A stretch of DNA of 64,000 bases, taken from positions 11,396,847 to 11,460,846 of the forward strand of contig OX336355.1 of NCBI GenBank assembly GCA_946902875.1, written 5' to 3'. The stretch's first letter is position 1. Each line of letters starts with the position of its first letter. The notes beneath the pieces are model-generated. The model did not search any database. It saw nothing but the letters and a program-made list of their open reading frames with translations, and was not told the origin of the DNA. The position numbers and the translations under genes are program-made. Below are positions 1 through 8,622 of this stretch, in pieces. The stretch is from Nematopogon swammerdamellus. Its lineage: Eukaryota; Arthropoda; Insecta; Lepidoptera; Adelidae.

Positions 1-172
1 TACCACCTAGTAAGGTAAGAAGGGAAGGGACCTACAGTTTTACGTGGAATCCAGACCACGGTCAGCCTCCAACGGTCGAGCGGTCACCCATCCAAGCACT
101 GACCGTGCCCAGAGTTGCTTAACAATCAATAGCAACAGTCGACTGTCTGCACCACTGAGCTATCCAGGCTTT
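1..172 (-). mobile_element. 5S-headed SINE, head part, cut by window edge
   Basis: On the minus strand this is the 5' part of the modular SINE: a tRNA-like A box (AGCTCAGTGG type, here slightly altered), then a segment resembling the 3' half of insect 5S rRNA, then the start of the shared core (ACCTAGTAAGG on the plus strand). The core and tail would lie left of position 1. It is diverged from the other copies, for example by a small insertion between the two 5S-like boxes. Confidence 0.8.
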
Positions 173-195
173 TTATGTGTCATTATGGGTATGTG

Positions 196-290
196 TTGTC
201 ATCATCAGCCCGTATCGGACTGCTGGGCATAGGTCTCTCCCAAGGCATTGACATCCCGGTATTCCGCTCTTCTCGTCCGTAGAACGGGCA
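196..290 (-). mobile_element. RTE-type LINE 3' end fragment
   Basis: Minus-strand match to the last ~95 bp of the RTE element at 52.2-54.6 kb: CATCATCAG tail, then the GTATCGG..CTGCTGG..ATAGG..CTCTCCCAAGGC block and the CCGCTCTTCTC block. Several substitutions and small deletions show an old, 5'-truncated copy. Confidence 0.7.
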
Positions 291-299
291 GCTGTCCCT

Positions 300-785
300 C
301 TTGTACGTTGAGACAGCGATACTTCGTTCAAATACCTAACATGTTATCACGTGACTATCCTCTGTCTGCAAAATTCACACGCGCGAAGCTGCTGGAAAAA
401 GTAAGTTAAGTATCTAATACTTTCAAACCATCCAAAGTGACCCACACCATATAGCCCAGTGCAAGGCATCCTTGTAATCCCCCAGGCTTTTTAATTTCAA
501 TGGACAGCTCATTGATCCAACCCCTTTTCTCTAAACGAGCGATTAGTATGCAGGCTTGTACCCCCAGACCCTTGCCCCGCATAAAAAGGTGCCAAAATGA
601 ACTTATATACATAGAAAGGGCGCCAACTTGTCGAAGAAAAGTGCACAAAATTTGTGCCACAAATACGAAATTACAGATATAAAATGTATGTGGGTATATT
701 ATAGTAAACGCCATAAGAGGATAAATTCGATTGCTGATTTGAAGGTGTGACAATATTTCTTTATTAGACATACAATAAATTTAAA
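300..785. other. No recognisable gene or repeat
   Basis: Both strands contain short open frames (a 121-codon one on the minus strand at 406-771), but their composition is irregular and hydrophobic and I recognise no domain. Treated as chance. Confidence 0.5.
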
Positions 786-789
786 TAAC

Positions 790-873
790 GTCAGTCAGTC
801 AGTCAGCTCAGCGTGTAAGTGTCCATTGCTGGGCATACGCCTCTACAATTTCCCTCCAGTCCTCCCGACGAGA
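790..873 (-). mobile_element. RTE-like LINE 3' end, (CTGA)n-tailed family
   Basis: A run of CAGT repeats is followed by a block resembling the reverse complement of the 3' end at 14870-14905, in which CAGCAGTGGAN6CACGCTGACTGACTG is the pattern. It is probably a 5'-truncated minus-strand copy of that second RTE-like family. Confidence 0.55.
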
Positions 874-904
874 AAATATGCTGTAACAAACTAAATTGCT
901 GTAC

Positions 905-1372
905 TAAATATTGATGTGTGTTTATTGAAGTGTGATATTTATGTGTATATTGAAGTGTGATATTGATTTGTGTATATTTAAGTGTGATAATTATGTAATA
1001 TTGAAGTGTGATATTGATGTGTGTATATTTAAGTGTGATATTTATGTGTATATTGAAGTGTGATATTGATTTGTGTATATTTAAGTGTGATAATTATGTA
1101 ATATTGAAGTGTGATATTGACGTGTGTTTATTGAAGTGTGATATTTATGTGTATATTGAAGTGTGATATTGATTTGTGTATATTTAAGTGTGATAATTAT
1201 GTAATATTGAAGTTTGATATTGATGTGTGTTTATTGAAGTGTGATATTTATGTGTATATTGAAGTGTGATATTGATTTGTGTATATTTAAGTGTGATAAT
1301 TATGTAATATTGAAGTGTGATATTGATGTGTGTATATTTAAGTGTGATATGTATGTGTATATATTGAAGTAA
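905..1372. repeat. Minisatellite, period ~103 bp, with subrepeats
   Basis: About 4.5 tandem units are built from the words TTGAAGTGTGATATT, GATTTGTGTATATTTAAG and TGATAATTATGTAATA. The phrase beginning TGA[TC]GTGTGT recurs near 911, 1015, 1117, 1221 and 1322. Each unit is itself made of four or five diverged ~20-26 bp subunits, so this is a higher-order repeat. Confidence 0.85.
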
Positions 1373-2050
1373 TTAACCTAATGTGAATGAGTATGAATTA
1401 TATTATAAAGAAACAATTATTATACTAAAAGTAGCCTGAGTTTACAGGGAATAAGTTACATAAAGCAACTAATTATTATTTAAACAACTGATCCAATTGT
1501 ATTATAAATTAAAAATAACTGAATAACACATTAAATAAAACAAATTAGAATGAAATTAACCTAATGAAGAACATATTATACATAAGGATAACGATGACAT
1601 TGGTATTGTTACCGGTAACAATAAGTTTACTTATTGATTTTCGTTTGGTTTAGTCGGTTAAGTGAACCTTGCTTACTCCCAAATCTTCTATCTAATGTGA
1701 ATGAATATGAATGATTTTGGTAACGAGGTAGCTAATGCAATGTTTAGGAATCCCGTTTCTGACTATTTATCTCCATTTGGCAAGGTATTTTTAATCTGCA
1801 CATTTTTGAATATGCATACGCACTTATTAGAGCCAGCATGCGTGGTAATGGGTGATGAGGTGAAAAAAAAATTGTCCATTTGTTCTCACCCTAATTGAAA
1901 TATAAGACGAGAACGAATTTAAAACCTCACACTTGATTCCAGAGTTAGATGTTAGCGTAAAATAGGTATTGGGTACCTATCTATTTAGTTTTATTTTATT
2001 TTTTTACTATGGAAGGAAGGGCGTATCGCCTTGCGAGAGTTCATAAGAGT
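1373..2050. other. AT-rich, nothing recognised
   Basis: Low-complexity AT-rich sequence. A 65-codon frame at 1701-1898 has no recognisable feature. Confidence 0.5.
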
Positions 2051-2053
2051 TCT

Positions 2054-2370
2054 ACCGTGTGAGGTCAGTACTTGAAAAGAATAGCCTCACTGCATCTCTC
2101 CCCGTGCATGCCGTAAAAGGCGACTAAGGGTTAAGGACAAGAAGCCGTGCTAAAGGGCAACAGAATAGCCACCTTGGCGCGGTCCTTCCGCCGAGTTATG
2201 CAGCAGGTGGGTCTTCGTGCCTTAGTTGCCTCTCGATAGTTATCTTCTCTTAATACTTTGCTAATCCTGCTGGTTGGTGTTGTGCTGTAATTAACCAGAA
2301 TTCTTGCTGCACAACACCGATTACTCCCGATTACACCGATTACCCCGATTGTCGGGATACAGCGTGTATC
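2054..2370 (+). mobile_element. Head-2 long element (GTGTGG..GATACAGCGTGT)
   Basis: This starts with the ACCGTGTGAGG..CAGTACTTGAAAAGAATAG head shared with the SINEs. It then continues into a different ~230-bp body: GCTAGCCACC-like, CCTTGGC.CGGTCCTTCC, GTCTTCGTGCCTTAGTTG and TGCACAACACCGATTAC, ending at GTCGGGATACAGCGTGT. The same full-length form is at 50181 and (minus) 35264, with fragments at 23268, 57201, 57451 and 59919. No coding capacity or tRNA similarity was seen, so its class is unknown. Confidence 0.8.
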
Positions 2371-2955
2371 CCACCAACGATTTATTCGAATTTCCAAAGA
2401 ACTGACGACGAACTAATAAATGCCAATGCATTGTTGTGTACAAGATTGGCTGGAAGATATTGTACTCTGTAATAAGGTCGCTCTTTGTACCTCAAAACAG
2501 TAAAGTATACTTGCATATATACATAAGCACGGGCATGCATTCATTTTCTGTTAATAACAATAATAAAGAAAGAATTTATAATTTCTACAAAGCCATCACT
2601 AAATTGATATTTTAGCTCCGGGGTATTCTTAAATACTTATAAATACTTCGCTAAATACTTGACTAAGTCAATGAAATAATACCGCTAATGCATACTTCGG
2701 ATTGCCCTAAGATTAAAGTTCAAAGAAAAGCTGATGAAGTGTTTCTGAGTTACATCCACCCTTGTGTTGATTGTATAATGCGGTGCTGTTTTAAGAGGGG
2801 TGCGTCGAAGTTTTTCTGTCGCTTAGGGATAGAATTGCTGGGGAATTAAGTGGTAGACAAACGTTTCACTTACTGTACGAGTAAATAGTATAGGGATTGA
2901 AATCTTATAGATTTCAATATAGATCTTAGGATATCGGATTTCAGGCATATAGGGT
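2371..2955. other. Nothing recognised
   Basis: AT-rich sequence without a convincing frame or repeat. Confidence 0.45.
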
Positions 2956-2962
2956 CCCGTAG

Positions 2963-3062
2963 CAATTAATATTGTGCGAGGCCTTCTCGAAGAGGTTGGC
3001 TTGATGTTGAAGGAGGAAACCGGTGCGCGACGGGGCATCCCGCAAGCTGGTGCCTTCTTTTT
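2963..3062 (+). pseudogene. Possible LINE protein debris
   Basis: The plus frame reads RGLLEEVGLMLKEETGARRG, which resembles a segment near the end of some lepidopteran retroelement proteins. A possibly related piece (QRGNAASVLDTA) lies at about 52060. The frame then runs into the AGGGTTCCGT element. This is a weak identification from memory only. Confidence 0.3.
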
Positions 3063-3336
3063 TAGGGTTCCGTACATCAAAAGGAAAAAATATGGAACCT
3101 TTATAGGATCACTTTGTTGTCCGTCCGTTCGTATGTTAGTCTGTCAAGACCGCTTTTCTCAGGAGCGGGTAGAGATCCTAAAATCGTTAATTTGTAGTTA
3201 TATCACATAAAGCATTTTTTATTTTTTTATTTTTGTTCTATCGTAAAAACGATAAGTAATACATCATTTATGTGACGGTCATCGCACGATACGCGTCGGT
3301 GCGCGAGTCCAATTCGCACTTGGCCAGTTTTTTAAA
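3063..3336 (+). mobile_element. AGGGTTCCGT dispersed element, internally deleted
   Basis: It begins TAGGGTTCCGTACATCAAAA, has the TGTTGTCCGTCCGTTCGTATG..GTCTGTCAAGAC block, and ends GCGCGAGTCCAATTCGCAC then TTGGCCAG and a T run. These are the start and end of a repeat I know as very common in Lepidoptera. Most of the interior is missing. It has no coding capacity. Confidence 0.65.
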
Positions 3337-3420
3337 ATCTGTTTGGCCATCCATCCAGCGCGGAAACGGCGCAACCGTTCTGGGATCAATTAGGAACTTT
3401 TACTAATTTTCTAGAGGCCT

Positions 3421-3528
3421 CATCATCATCATCATCATCATCAGCATGTATCGGTCCACTGCTGGACATAGGCCTGTGGTGGCGTGCCTTGGGAGAGGCC
3501 TATGTCCAGCAGTGGACCGATACAGGCT
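3421..3528. repeat. Head-to-head pair of RTE 3' ends (hairpin)
   Basis: The left half (3421-3475) is a minus-strand RTE 3' end with its CATCAT tail. The right half (3476-3528) is a plus-strand RTE 3' end ending GATACAGGCT. Together they make an inverted repeat with arms of about 33 bp around TGTGGTGGCGTGCCTTGGG. The right copy lacks its tail. Confidence 0.8.
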
Positions 3529-3540
3529 AGAGGCGTATTA

Positions 3541-3748
3541 TTTTATGTTTATATGTTAGTACTAAGCACGTACTCGCTTTATATATATTTTTATTAGAAA
3601 AATGCAAAGCGAAAATCATTGGAAAAAATACATCCCGGCCAGGATTCGAACCTGGGTCTTTGGCTCGAGCCGCCAACGCGATAACCAACTACGCCACCGG
3701 ACCGTAACGTGATGATTTTCGCTTTGCATTTTTCTAATAAAAATATAT
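3541..3748 (-). mobile_element. tRNA-derived SINE inside a perfect inverted repeat, 12-bp target duplication
   Basis: The insertion is flanked by AGAGGCGTATTA at 3529-3540 and again at 3749-3760, which reads as a 12-bp target-site duplication. Inside, 3583-3619 and 3712-3748 are a perfect 37-bp inverted repeat. Between them, minus-strand 3631-3704 is a tRNA-like body with an A box TGGCGTAGTTGG (3685-3696) and a B box GGTTCGAATCC (3642-3652). It has a perfect T arm and a 5-bp anticodon stem whose loop would read CTC. The acceptor stem is poorly paired and U33 is absent, so I read it as a SINE head and not a working tRNA gene. Confidence 0.75.
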
Positions 3749-3760
3749 AGAGGCGTATTA

Positions 3761-4360
3761 TAAATTAATTATAGGAATTTAGTTACCAAGTTTATTTTCT
3801 GTTGTTTAATTTTACTTTATGCTAGAGCAAGAAAACGCGCCTGGAGCAGAATACGGCCGCGGATCGCTGTTCTGTGTGTTATGTCTGAAAAACGATTACC
3901 TATAGTACGTCATGTACATAATTATAGGTACCTCAAAACTAGTGCGATAAATATTCTGTTTAGAAATAACTTCCAACCCCTTGCATTCTACTCAAATGTT
4001 TCACAGAATACGTCTTCATTAGAATCATACGCTTCGTTGCAAACGCCTCGTGTGTCTTACTCGTTCGTCGCATTCTTTGCATATTCCGTATCAAACATTT
4101 TGGTCTCGACAGTCCTTACGTTGAATGGAGTAAAAGTGTTAATTATCTATTTGGTTATGAAATTTATTAAAAAAGATGATGGTCGTGCGTGGGACACCAG
4201 ATAGAAGCGAAACTAACTTCTTACTTTATTTCGGATGGGGTTAGCGCCACCCGACATAAGAACTATGAAACTGGCAAAATGCTAAATGTTAAATGTTAAA
4301 ATATGGCGAATCCGAGTGCAGTGTACTGTCTGTCTATGGATAATGAATGAAGAATAAATA
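3761..4360. other. No supported gene
   Basis: A 107-codon plus frame at 3881-4204 has a hydrophobic stretch near its end. I see no domain, no Kozak-like start and no splice context, so I do not call it. Confidence 0.45.
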
Positions 4361-4363
4361 ATA

Positions 4364-4440
4364 AAGAGCCACCGAAGCATTCCTTTCTCAATCCTTGCCG
4401 CTATAATCTTCTTTCAGACCACAACGCTCTCGCACTATTA
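4364..4440 (-). pseudogene. Fragment of LINE C-terminal region (VRERCGLKED block)
   Basis: The minus strand carries VRERCGLKED followed by a frameshifted remnant of the next ~15 residues. It matches the same block in the longer fragment at 47154-47597. Old and broken. Confidence 0.6.
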
Positions 4441-4935
4441 TCACAATTTATTGTTATAGTATAAATTGTATTATTATTTAGGCCTTTCATGATTATTTAA
4501 TTTTCGAAATTCGTAGGTATCAATAAAAACGACCGAAGCCCGTCTTTCTTACCTCATAAAGATAAAAATCTGAATGAATTTGCACGCATTTGCCGAATAG
4601 ACTGTAATAAATTACCCAAAGACAGTTTGCGAGTTTTCACCAATTTACCCCGGGCCGATGAAAAGCGCCATCTATAGTTTACGAGTAGACGTCGATCACA
4701 TGGTAATCTCCTCATTACCGTTGCCATGGTGACGGAGTATCGGTGTCTTCTTTGTGCTTCTTTGAGATGGCAATTCTTTTGGAAAGTGTGGGGAGAGCGC
4801 GGACTGCTCAACCGCGACGCGATTTCTTGCTCTGTGGAGGCATACAGCATCTGTGTAAATCAAAGACATTAAACCCACCCTGGTGTAAATAAATGTTTCA
4901 GTCAAATACTTTTTTACACCAATATTTGGTTTTAA

Positions 4936-5075
4936 AAAACACATATTTTTCATCATATTTCGACTTATTGGTCGACGTCATATAATTTTTTTTTTCGATA
5001 TATATCATCTATATAAAAAAAAAATATCTGACGACGACTAATAAGTCGAAATATCATGAAAAATATGAGTTTTTT
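4936..5075. mobile_element. Foldback element with TTCGACTTATT arms
   Basis: ATATTTTTCATCATATTTCG and TTATTGGTCGACGTCA on the left are matched in reverse by TGACGACGACTAATAAGTCG and AAATATCATGAAAAATAT on the right, around an AT-rich loop. It has non-autonomous foldback (MITE-like) structure and no coding capacity. A GACGAC..AGTCGAAATAT word also occurs at about 23180. Confidence 0.6.
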
Positions 5076-5216
5076 AAATTTCTAATGTACAATATGTATG
5101 TTATAAAAATAACTAATGTTTCAGGCGAAACACATACATTGATGTTTTCAGACTTTTTGTTCCTTCAAAAAAAGTGTAACAGAAAAATATCCCTGTCCTA
5201 ATCCCTAAATATAATA

Positions 5217-6505
5217 TTAGGTCCTTACCTATGAAATTGGCGTTTTATATGGAAACAATAATTTTTTTTTTTTATGAAAAATATATATTTTTTAAATCGA
5301 AGTATTGGCCATTATTATCAATGCACTTTTGCCATTTTACTGAAAGTTCATTGATCCCTCTGCTATAGAAATCCTGGGGATGGGAATCGATTAACTCTTT
5401 AAAGGCGTTTTTCACTGCCTCATCGGATTTGAAATTTTTCCCCTGTAAAAAGTCATCCAAATTTCGAAAAAAAAAATTGAAACCAGTTGGAGCAAGGTCT
5501 GGCGAATATGGTGGGTGACGGAGAGTTTGCAGTCGTAACTCCCGTAGTTTTGAGACGGTCCATTGTGCGGTGTGTGGGCGAGCTTGGTCGTGAAGAAGGA
5601 GTGGACTAGAGCAATTGGCAAGTTTCGGCTGTTTGACATCGAGCTTATCCATCATTATTTTCAATTCTTCACAGAACACATCTGCAGTAAGTATTGCGCC
5701 AGGTATCAAGAGGCTGTAATGAATAATGCCGGCACAGGTCCACCATACACTGACAAGCAACTTCTTTTGACTCAATTTGCGTTTGGGACATTGTTTGGCT
5801 GCCTCACCTGTGTCCAACCAGTGCGACGGACCCTTTCGCTTGTCTTACAGGATCCACTTTTCATCACAAGTAACAATCCGATTCAGAATCCCCTCATTTC
5901 TGTGCCTATTCAACAAGTTAAGACAAGTTTCTACGCGATTTTGTTGTTGTTGTTCAGTGAGTTCATACGGTACCCACTTTCCGAGCTTTTTTATCTTTCC
6001 AATTTGACGTAAATGAATCAGTATCGTTTTATCACTTACATTGAAAGTTGCTGCTAATTCCGACGTGGTTTGTGATGAATCTGCTTCAACTATGGCTTTC
6101 AATTCACCGTTATCGACTTTCGTCTCCGGTCGGCCACGGGGCTCATCATTGAGATGAAAATTTCCAGAACGGAAGCGATCAAACCAAAAACGCACGGTGC
6201 GTTCACTTGTGGTACCTGGTCCATACACGTCGAAGATAATGCGTGCTGTCTGTGCTGCGTTGGTGCCGCGATGGAATTCATATTCGAAAATAACGCGCAA
6301 TTTCGATTTTCCCATGGACACAGAACCAGCGATATAAAAAAAAAACCGAACGGCGGGAAAACAAACGAACAACTGATTTCGAAAAAAGAATAATTTGCCT
6401 TTATAACAAAAAATATTTGAATTTGGAATTCGTACGCAAACAAAAGTTAGCCAAGTTCAAAGTGGTCAGTTTGTAGAAACGCCAATTTCATAGGTAAGGA
6501 CCTAA
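5217..6505 (-). mobile_element. mariner transposon, nearly complete
   Basis: A 1289-bp element with 29-bp terminal inverted repeats (5217-5245 and 6477-6505; start TTAGGTCCTTACC) that look identical, flanked by TA at 5215-5216 and 6506-6507. This is the expected mariner insertion signature. One minus-strand transposase gene fills most of it. The perfect ends suggest a fairly recent insertion, but the transposase is inactivated (see the gene entry). Confidence 0.95.
5272..6315 (-). pseudogene. mariner-family transposase, one stop codon, third catalytic Asp lost
   Basis: Transposase of the Tc1/mariner superfamily (cut-and-paste at TA sites). Start chosen at MGKSK (6315), giving about 347 residues, the usual mariner length; the longer upstream frame is not needed. 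Residues 1-120 form the DNA-binding half with two helix-turn-helix-type regions. The bridge WVPYELT is at 114-120. The first catalytic Asp is D151 in TCDEKW, the second D243 in LLHDQARPH, and YSPDLAP sits near 269-275. The third catalytic position (D34D spacing, residue 278) is Gly in APTGFN. An in-frame TAA at 5845-5847 (codon 157) also interrupts the gene, with no frameshift. Resemblance to the human SETMAR-type transposase suggests the cecropia-like lineage, but that is an impression. Non-functional. Confidence 0.93.
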
Positions 6506-6527
6506 TATTAACAAAGTGAATACAATT

Positions 6528-6558
6528 TTAGGCTTCCGTATGGATACGGAACCCTAAA
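6528..6558 (+). mobile_element. Short AGGGTTCCGT-type fragment
   Basis: TAGGCTTCCGTATGG followed by ATACGGAACCCTAAAA is a small inverted pair typical of the ends of the AGGGTTCCGT repeats. The mariner inserted just beside it. Confidence 0.45.
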
Positions 6559-6569
6559 AATGACAGACG

Positions 6570-6720
6570 TTATAAACTAAACGGAGTGTGAGAAAACCAC
6601 TCGCCAGGAGAGACGTCAACATCAAGTTCGTCTGCGGAAAGCAGCGGTTCCGTACCGCTGAAGTCCGGGAGGATTAAAGGATAATAGTAGAGGCCTATGG
6701 CCAGCAGTGGACGCATACAC
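6570..6720 (+). mobile_element. Second RTE-like LINE family, 3' end
   Basis: Contains GTCTGCGGAAAGCAGCGGTT, CCGTACCGCTGAAG and the terminal GAGGCCTATGGCCAGCAGTG block. It is a degraded relative of the copies at 14622-14905 and 56396-56622. 5'-truncated and full of frame breaks. Confidence 0.6.
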
Positions 6721-6721
6721 G

Positions 6722-7049
6722 CTTTTTTTATTGGAAACTGACACGGTTGGCTACATCACCTACATACAACATCCGTGATGTCAGCCCATAACACCGGGTG
6801 AATTAGGTGCCATGTCAGTGCTTCCCTTCGGTCGTGCCGGCTACACTGAACTGGACGGAAAACACAAACTATTTACATAGCCGTTTCGAACCGACCTTTC
6901 ATTCAGTACGGTGGTACCAACCCGGGCGGGTTAAACCCTACCACCTAGTAATATAAGAAGGGAGTCATATCCCTTAGTCGCCTTTAACGACATACACGGG
7001 GAGAGATTCAATGGGGCTATTCTTTTAAAGTACCGGCCCCACACGGTAC
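6722..7049 (-). mobile_element. Modular SINE: head 2 + core + tail A
   Basis: On the minus strand it runs from the GTGTGGGGCCGGTAC head through TATCCCTTAGTCGCC (complement), a short ACTCCCTTCTTAT linker, the shared core (CTAGGTGGTAGGG..GGTTGGTACCACC..GAATGAAAGG) and tail A (GTCCAGTTCAGTGTAGCC..TCAGTTTCC), to an A-rich end. It has no frame. The same arrangement is at 20710, 24914 and 62633. Confidence 0.9.
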
Positions 7050-7455
7050 GCGTATATATACGCGTATGTACAACTACTGCTCACAACACAATTCACTCTA
7101 ATCCCAAGATAAGTGACGAGATTGGAGGACACGAATTTGGAACTCCTAAAATTTTACTGCCGAACGCTATTTGCATAAAATTCATCGAGGGCGCACTTTT
7201 ACGAGTCTCGCTCTAATTTGGATTCTGCTTCGCGATCTCGACACATACTCGCATCGTGCGCTGACTGAGTACGTGTGGTATGGCCGTTGGGAGATTTGCA
7301 CCGTTTTATATGCATGCATAACGTCACGCGACACGGGGGTAGACAGAGGCAATCGATCTCCACCAGCCACGGGTACTGTTTGACACATTTTTGTAAAGTG
7401 TATGAATACACCTACTTTGTATTATTAATACCTTATTTATACTTCAAAATTTACT
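7050..7455. other. No supported gene
   Basis: Several overlapping frames occur on both strands between 7171 and 7550. TACATGCATGC-like and TCACGCGACACGGGGGTAG stretches near 7310-7345 resemble the very 3' end of the LINE at 47.1 kb. Otherwise unassigned. Confidence 0.4.
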
Positions 7456-7460
7456 TACTT

Positions 7461-7625
7461 TTCTTCTCGCTAGCTTCGGATGACTTTTTGGTCACAGCCT
7501 CAGGCCGTCGATGGCGAAGCGTTATGATTAGTAGCCTAAAACTGTCCTGAGAAGTGACAGAATGATGTAACAGTGAAAACCGTAAGTAATTCGATGAAGT
7601 GGCTCTCGAGTTATAAGGATATTCA
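7461..7625 (+). mobile_element. Dispersed repeat, GCTTCGG..GTAGCCTAAAACT type
   Basis: Shares GACTTTTTGGTCACAGCC, AGCGTTATGATT.GTAGCC and GAGAAGTGACAGAATG with the copies at 12366-12510 (plus) and 62405-62600 (minus), and ends with a CTCGAGTTATAAGGA block. Non-coding lepidopteran-type dispersed repeat. Confidence 0.65.
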
Positions 7626-7815
7626 TATATTGACGTACGTTACACGGTCGGCCGCCCGTAGAAACTTCGCTTTGTTTATTAGGATACATACTGACATGGC
7701 ACCTAGCTCTACAAATCTCACATAATGCTAATCTACCTGAAATTGTAGGTTACTTGTTGAATCTGACTGATTGATGACTGGAATCATATCTAAAGTTGAT
7801 ATATTGTTTTAAAAG

Positions 7816-7972
7816 AATGCGCGAGGTGTTGCGCCGAACCACCGAGCCACGAGTGTCTAACGACGCCCATGAACATTCGGTCGTACGCGGGGGTTGCGAA
7901 TGCCATGCCGGCCTGACAAGTGCCTATTCACGCCTCTTTTGAAGTACCCGAGACTATACTTGGGGGGAAATA
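7816..7972 (-). mobile_element. LINE 3' end (family ending ..MRPNVHGRR)
   Basis: The minus strand encodes the last residues of the LINE C-terminus also seen at 39441-39857, followed by the conserved 3' untranslated GGTGGCTCGG..GCGC block. 5'-truncated with frame-breaking changes. Confidence 0.7.
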
Positions 7973-8233
7973 TGTGGGCAGCTGCCCTGTGGTTTCTTAA
8001 TTGGAAATGTATCTTATACTGATCGTATTTGTTATTAATTCAAGAGTGTGGTGTAGAAACGTATAGAATCTGACGTTTGGTCGTTAGCGCCATCTACCGG
8101 CATTGGTATGAAACTACGTTTTGTCTCTTTGGCGCTTACTATCGTAAGCGGTCATCGATCTTTCATGCAGCCGTGGCAAGGTGCCATCACAGAGTCGACA
8201 ATCGCGTTCGATACTGTAATTTAAGAAAATATT

Positions 8234-8408
8234 AAAACCACCTTCAAAAATGTATGAAATAAAAAAAAAATCGAACCCTAGAGTTGAAGACGGTGCGGTG
8301 CTAAAGCAAGCAAAAATGATGCATGAAAGAAAAGAACCTTCTTTAGCACCGCCTTCAACTCTAGGGTTAGAATTTTTTTTTAATTCATACATTTTTGAAG
8401 GCGGTTTT
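8234..8408. mobile_element. Foldback element, arms ~68 bp
   Basis: The left arm (8234-8302: AAAACCACCTTCAAAAATGT..CCCTAGAGTTGAAG) pairs with the right arm (8341-8408) with few mismatches around a ~38-nt loop. It produces mirror-image reading frames on both strands. Non-coding MITE-like hairpin. Confidence 0.85.
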
Positions 8409-8496
8409 AAATTTTTTTTAAATAGTTTTTTTATTTCACAGGTTTTTTTACTTGACCAAATTTAAAATGCGACCACACGGGAAGCACCAGCTTTCA

Positions 8497-8622
8497 AATA
8501 AAAAATGAATTTTCAAAATCGGTTCACCCAGTCGAAAGGACTGAGGTAACAAACATAAAAAAAAAATACAGTCGAATTGAGAAACTCCTCCTTTTTTTGA
8601 AGTCGGTTAAACAGTATGAATG
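8497..8622. mobile_element. Dispersed repeat ending TTTGAAGTCGGTTAA
   Basis: Contains AATTTTCAAAATCGGTTCAC, AACAAACATAAAAAAAA and CTCCTCCTTTTTTTGAAGTC, then GGTTAA. I know this as a widespread lepidopteran repeat end. Class not determined. Confidence 0.5.

Noticed and set aside
905..1372. CRISPR array
   Set aside because: Units are contiguous with no unique spacers, and the sequence is eukaryotic.
3631..3704. Functional tRNA-Glu gene (loop reads CTC)
   Set aside because: The acceptor stem has a mismatch and two wobble pairs, U33 is missing, and it lies inside an inserted element with a target duplication.
3881..4204. 107-codon plus-strand frame as a small membrane protein
   Set aside because: The hydrophobic stretch is likely chance in AT-rich DNA; no domain, start context or splice signals.
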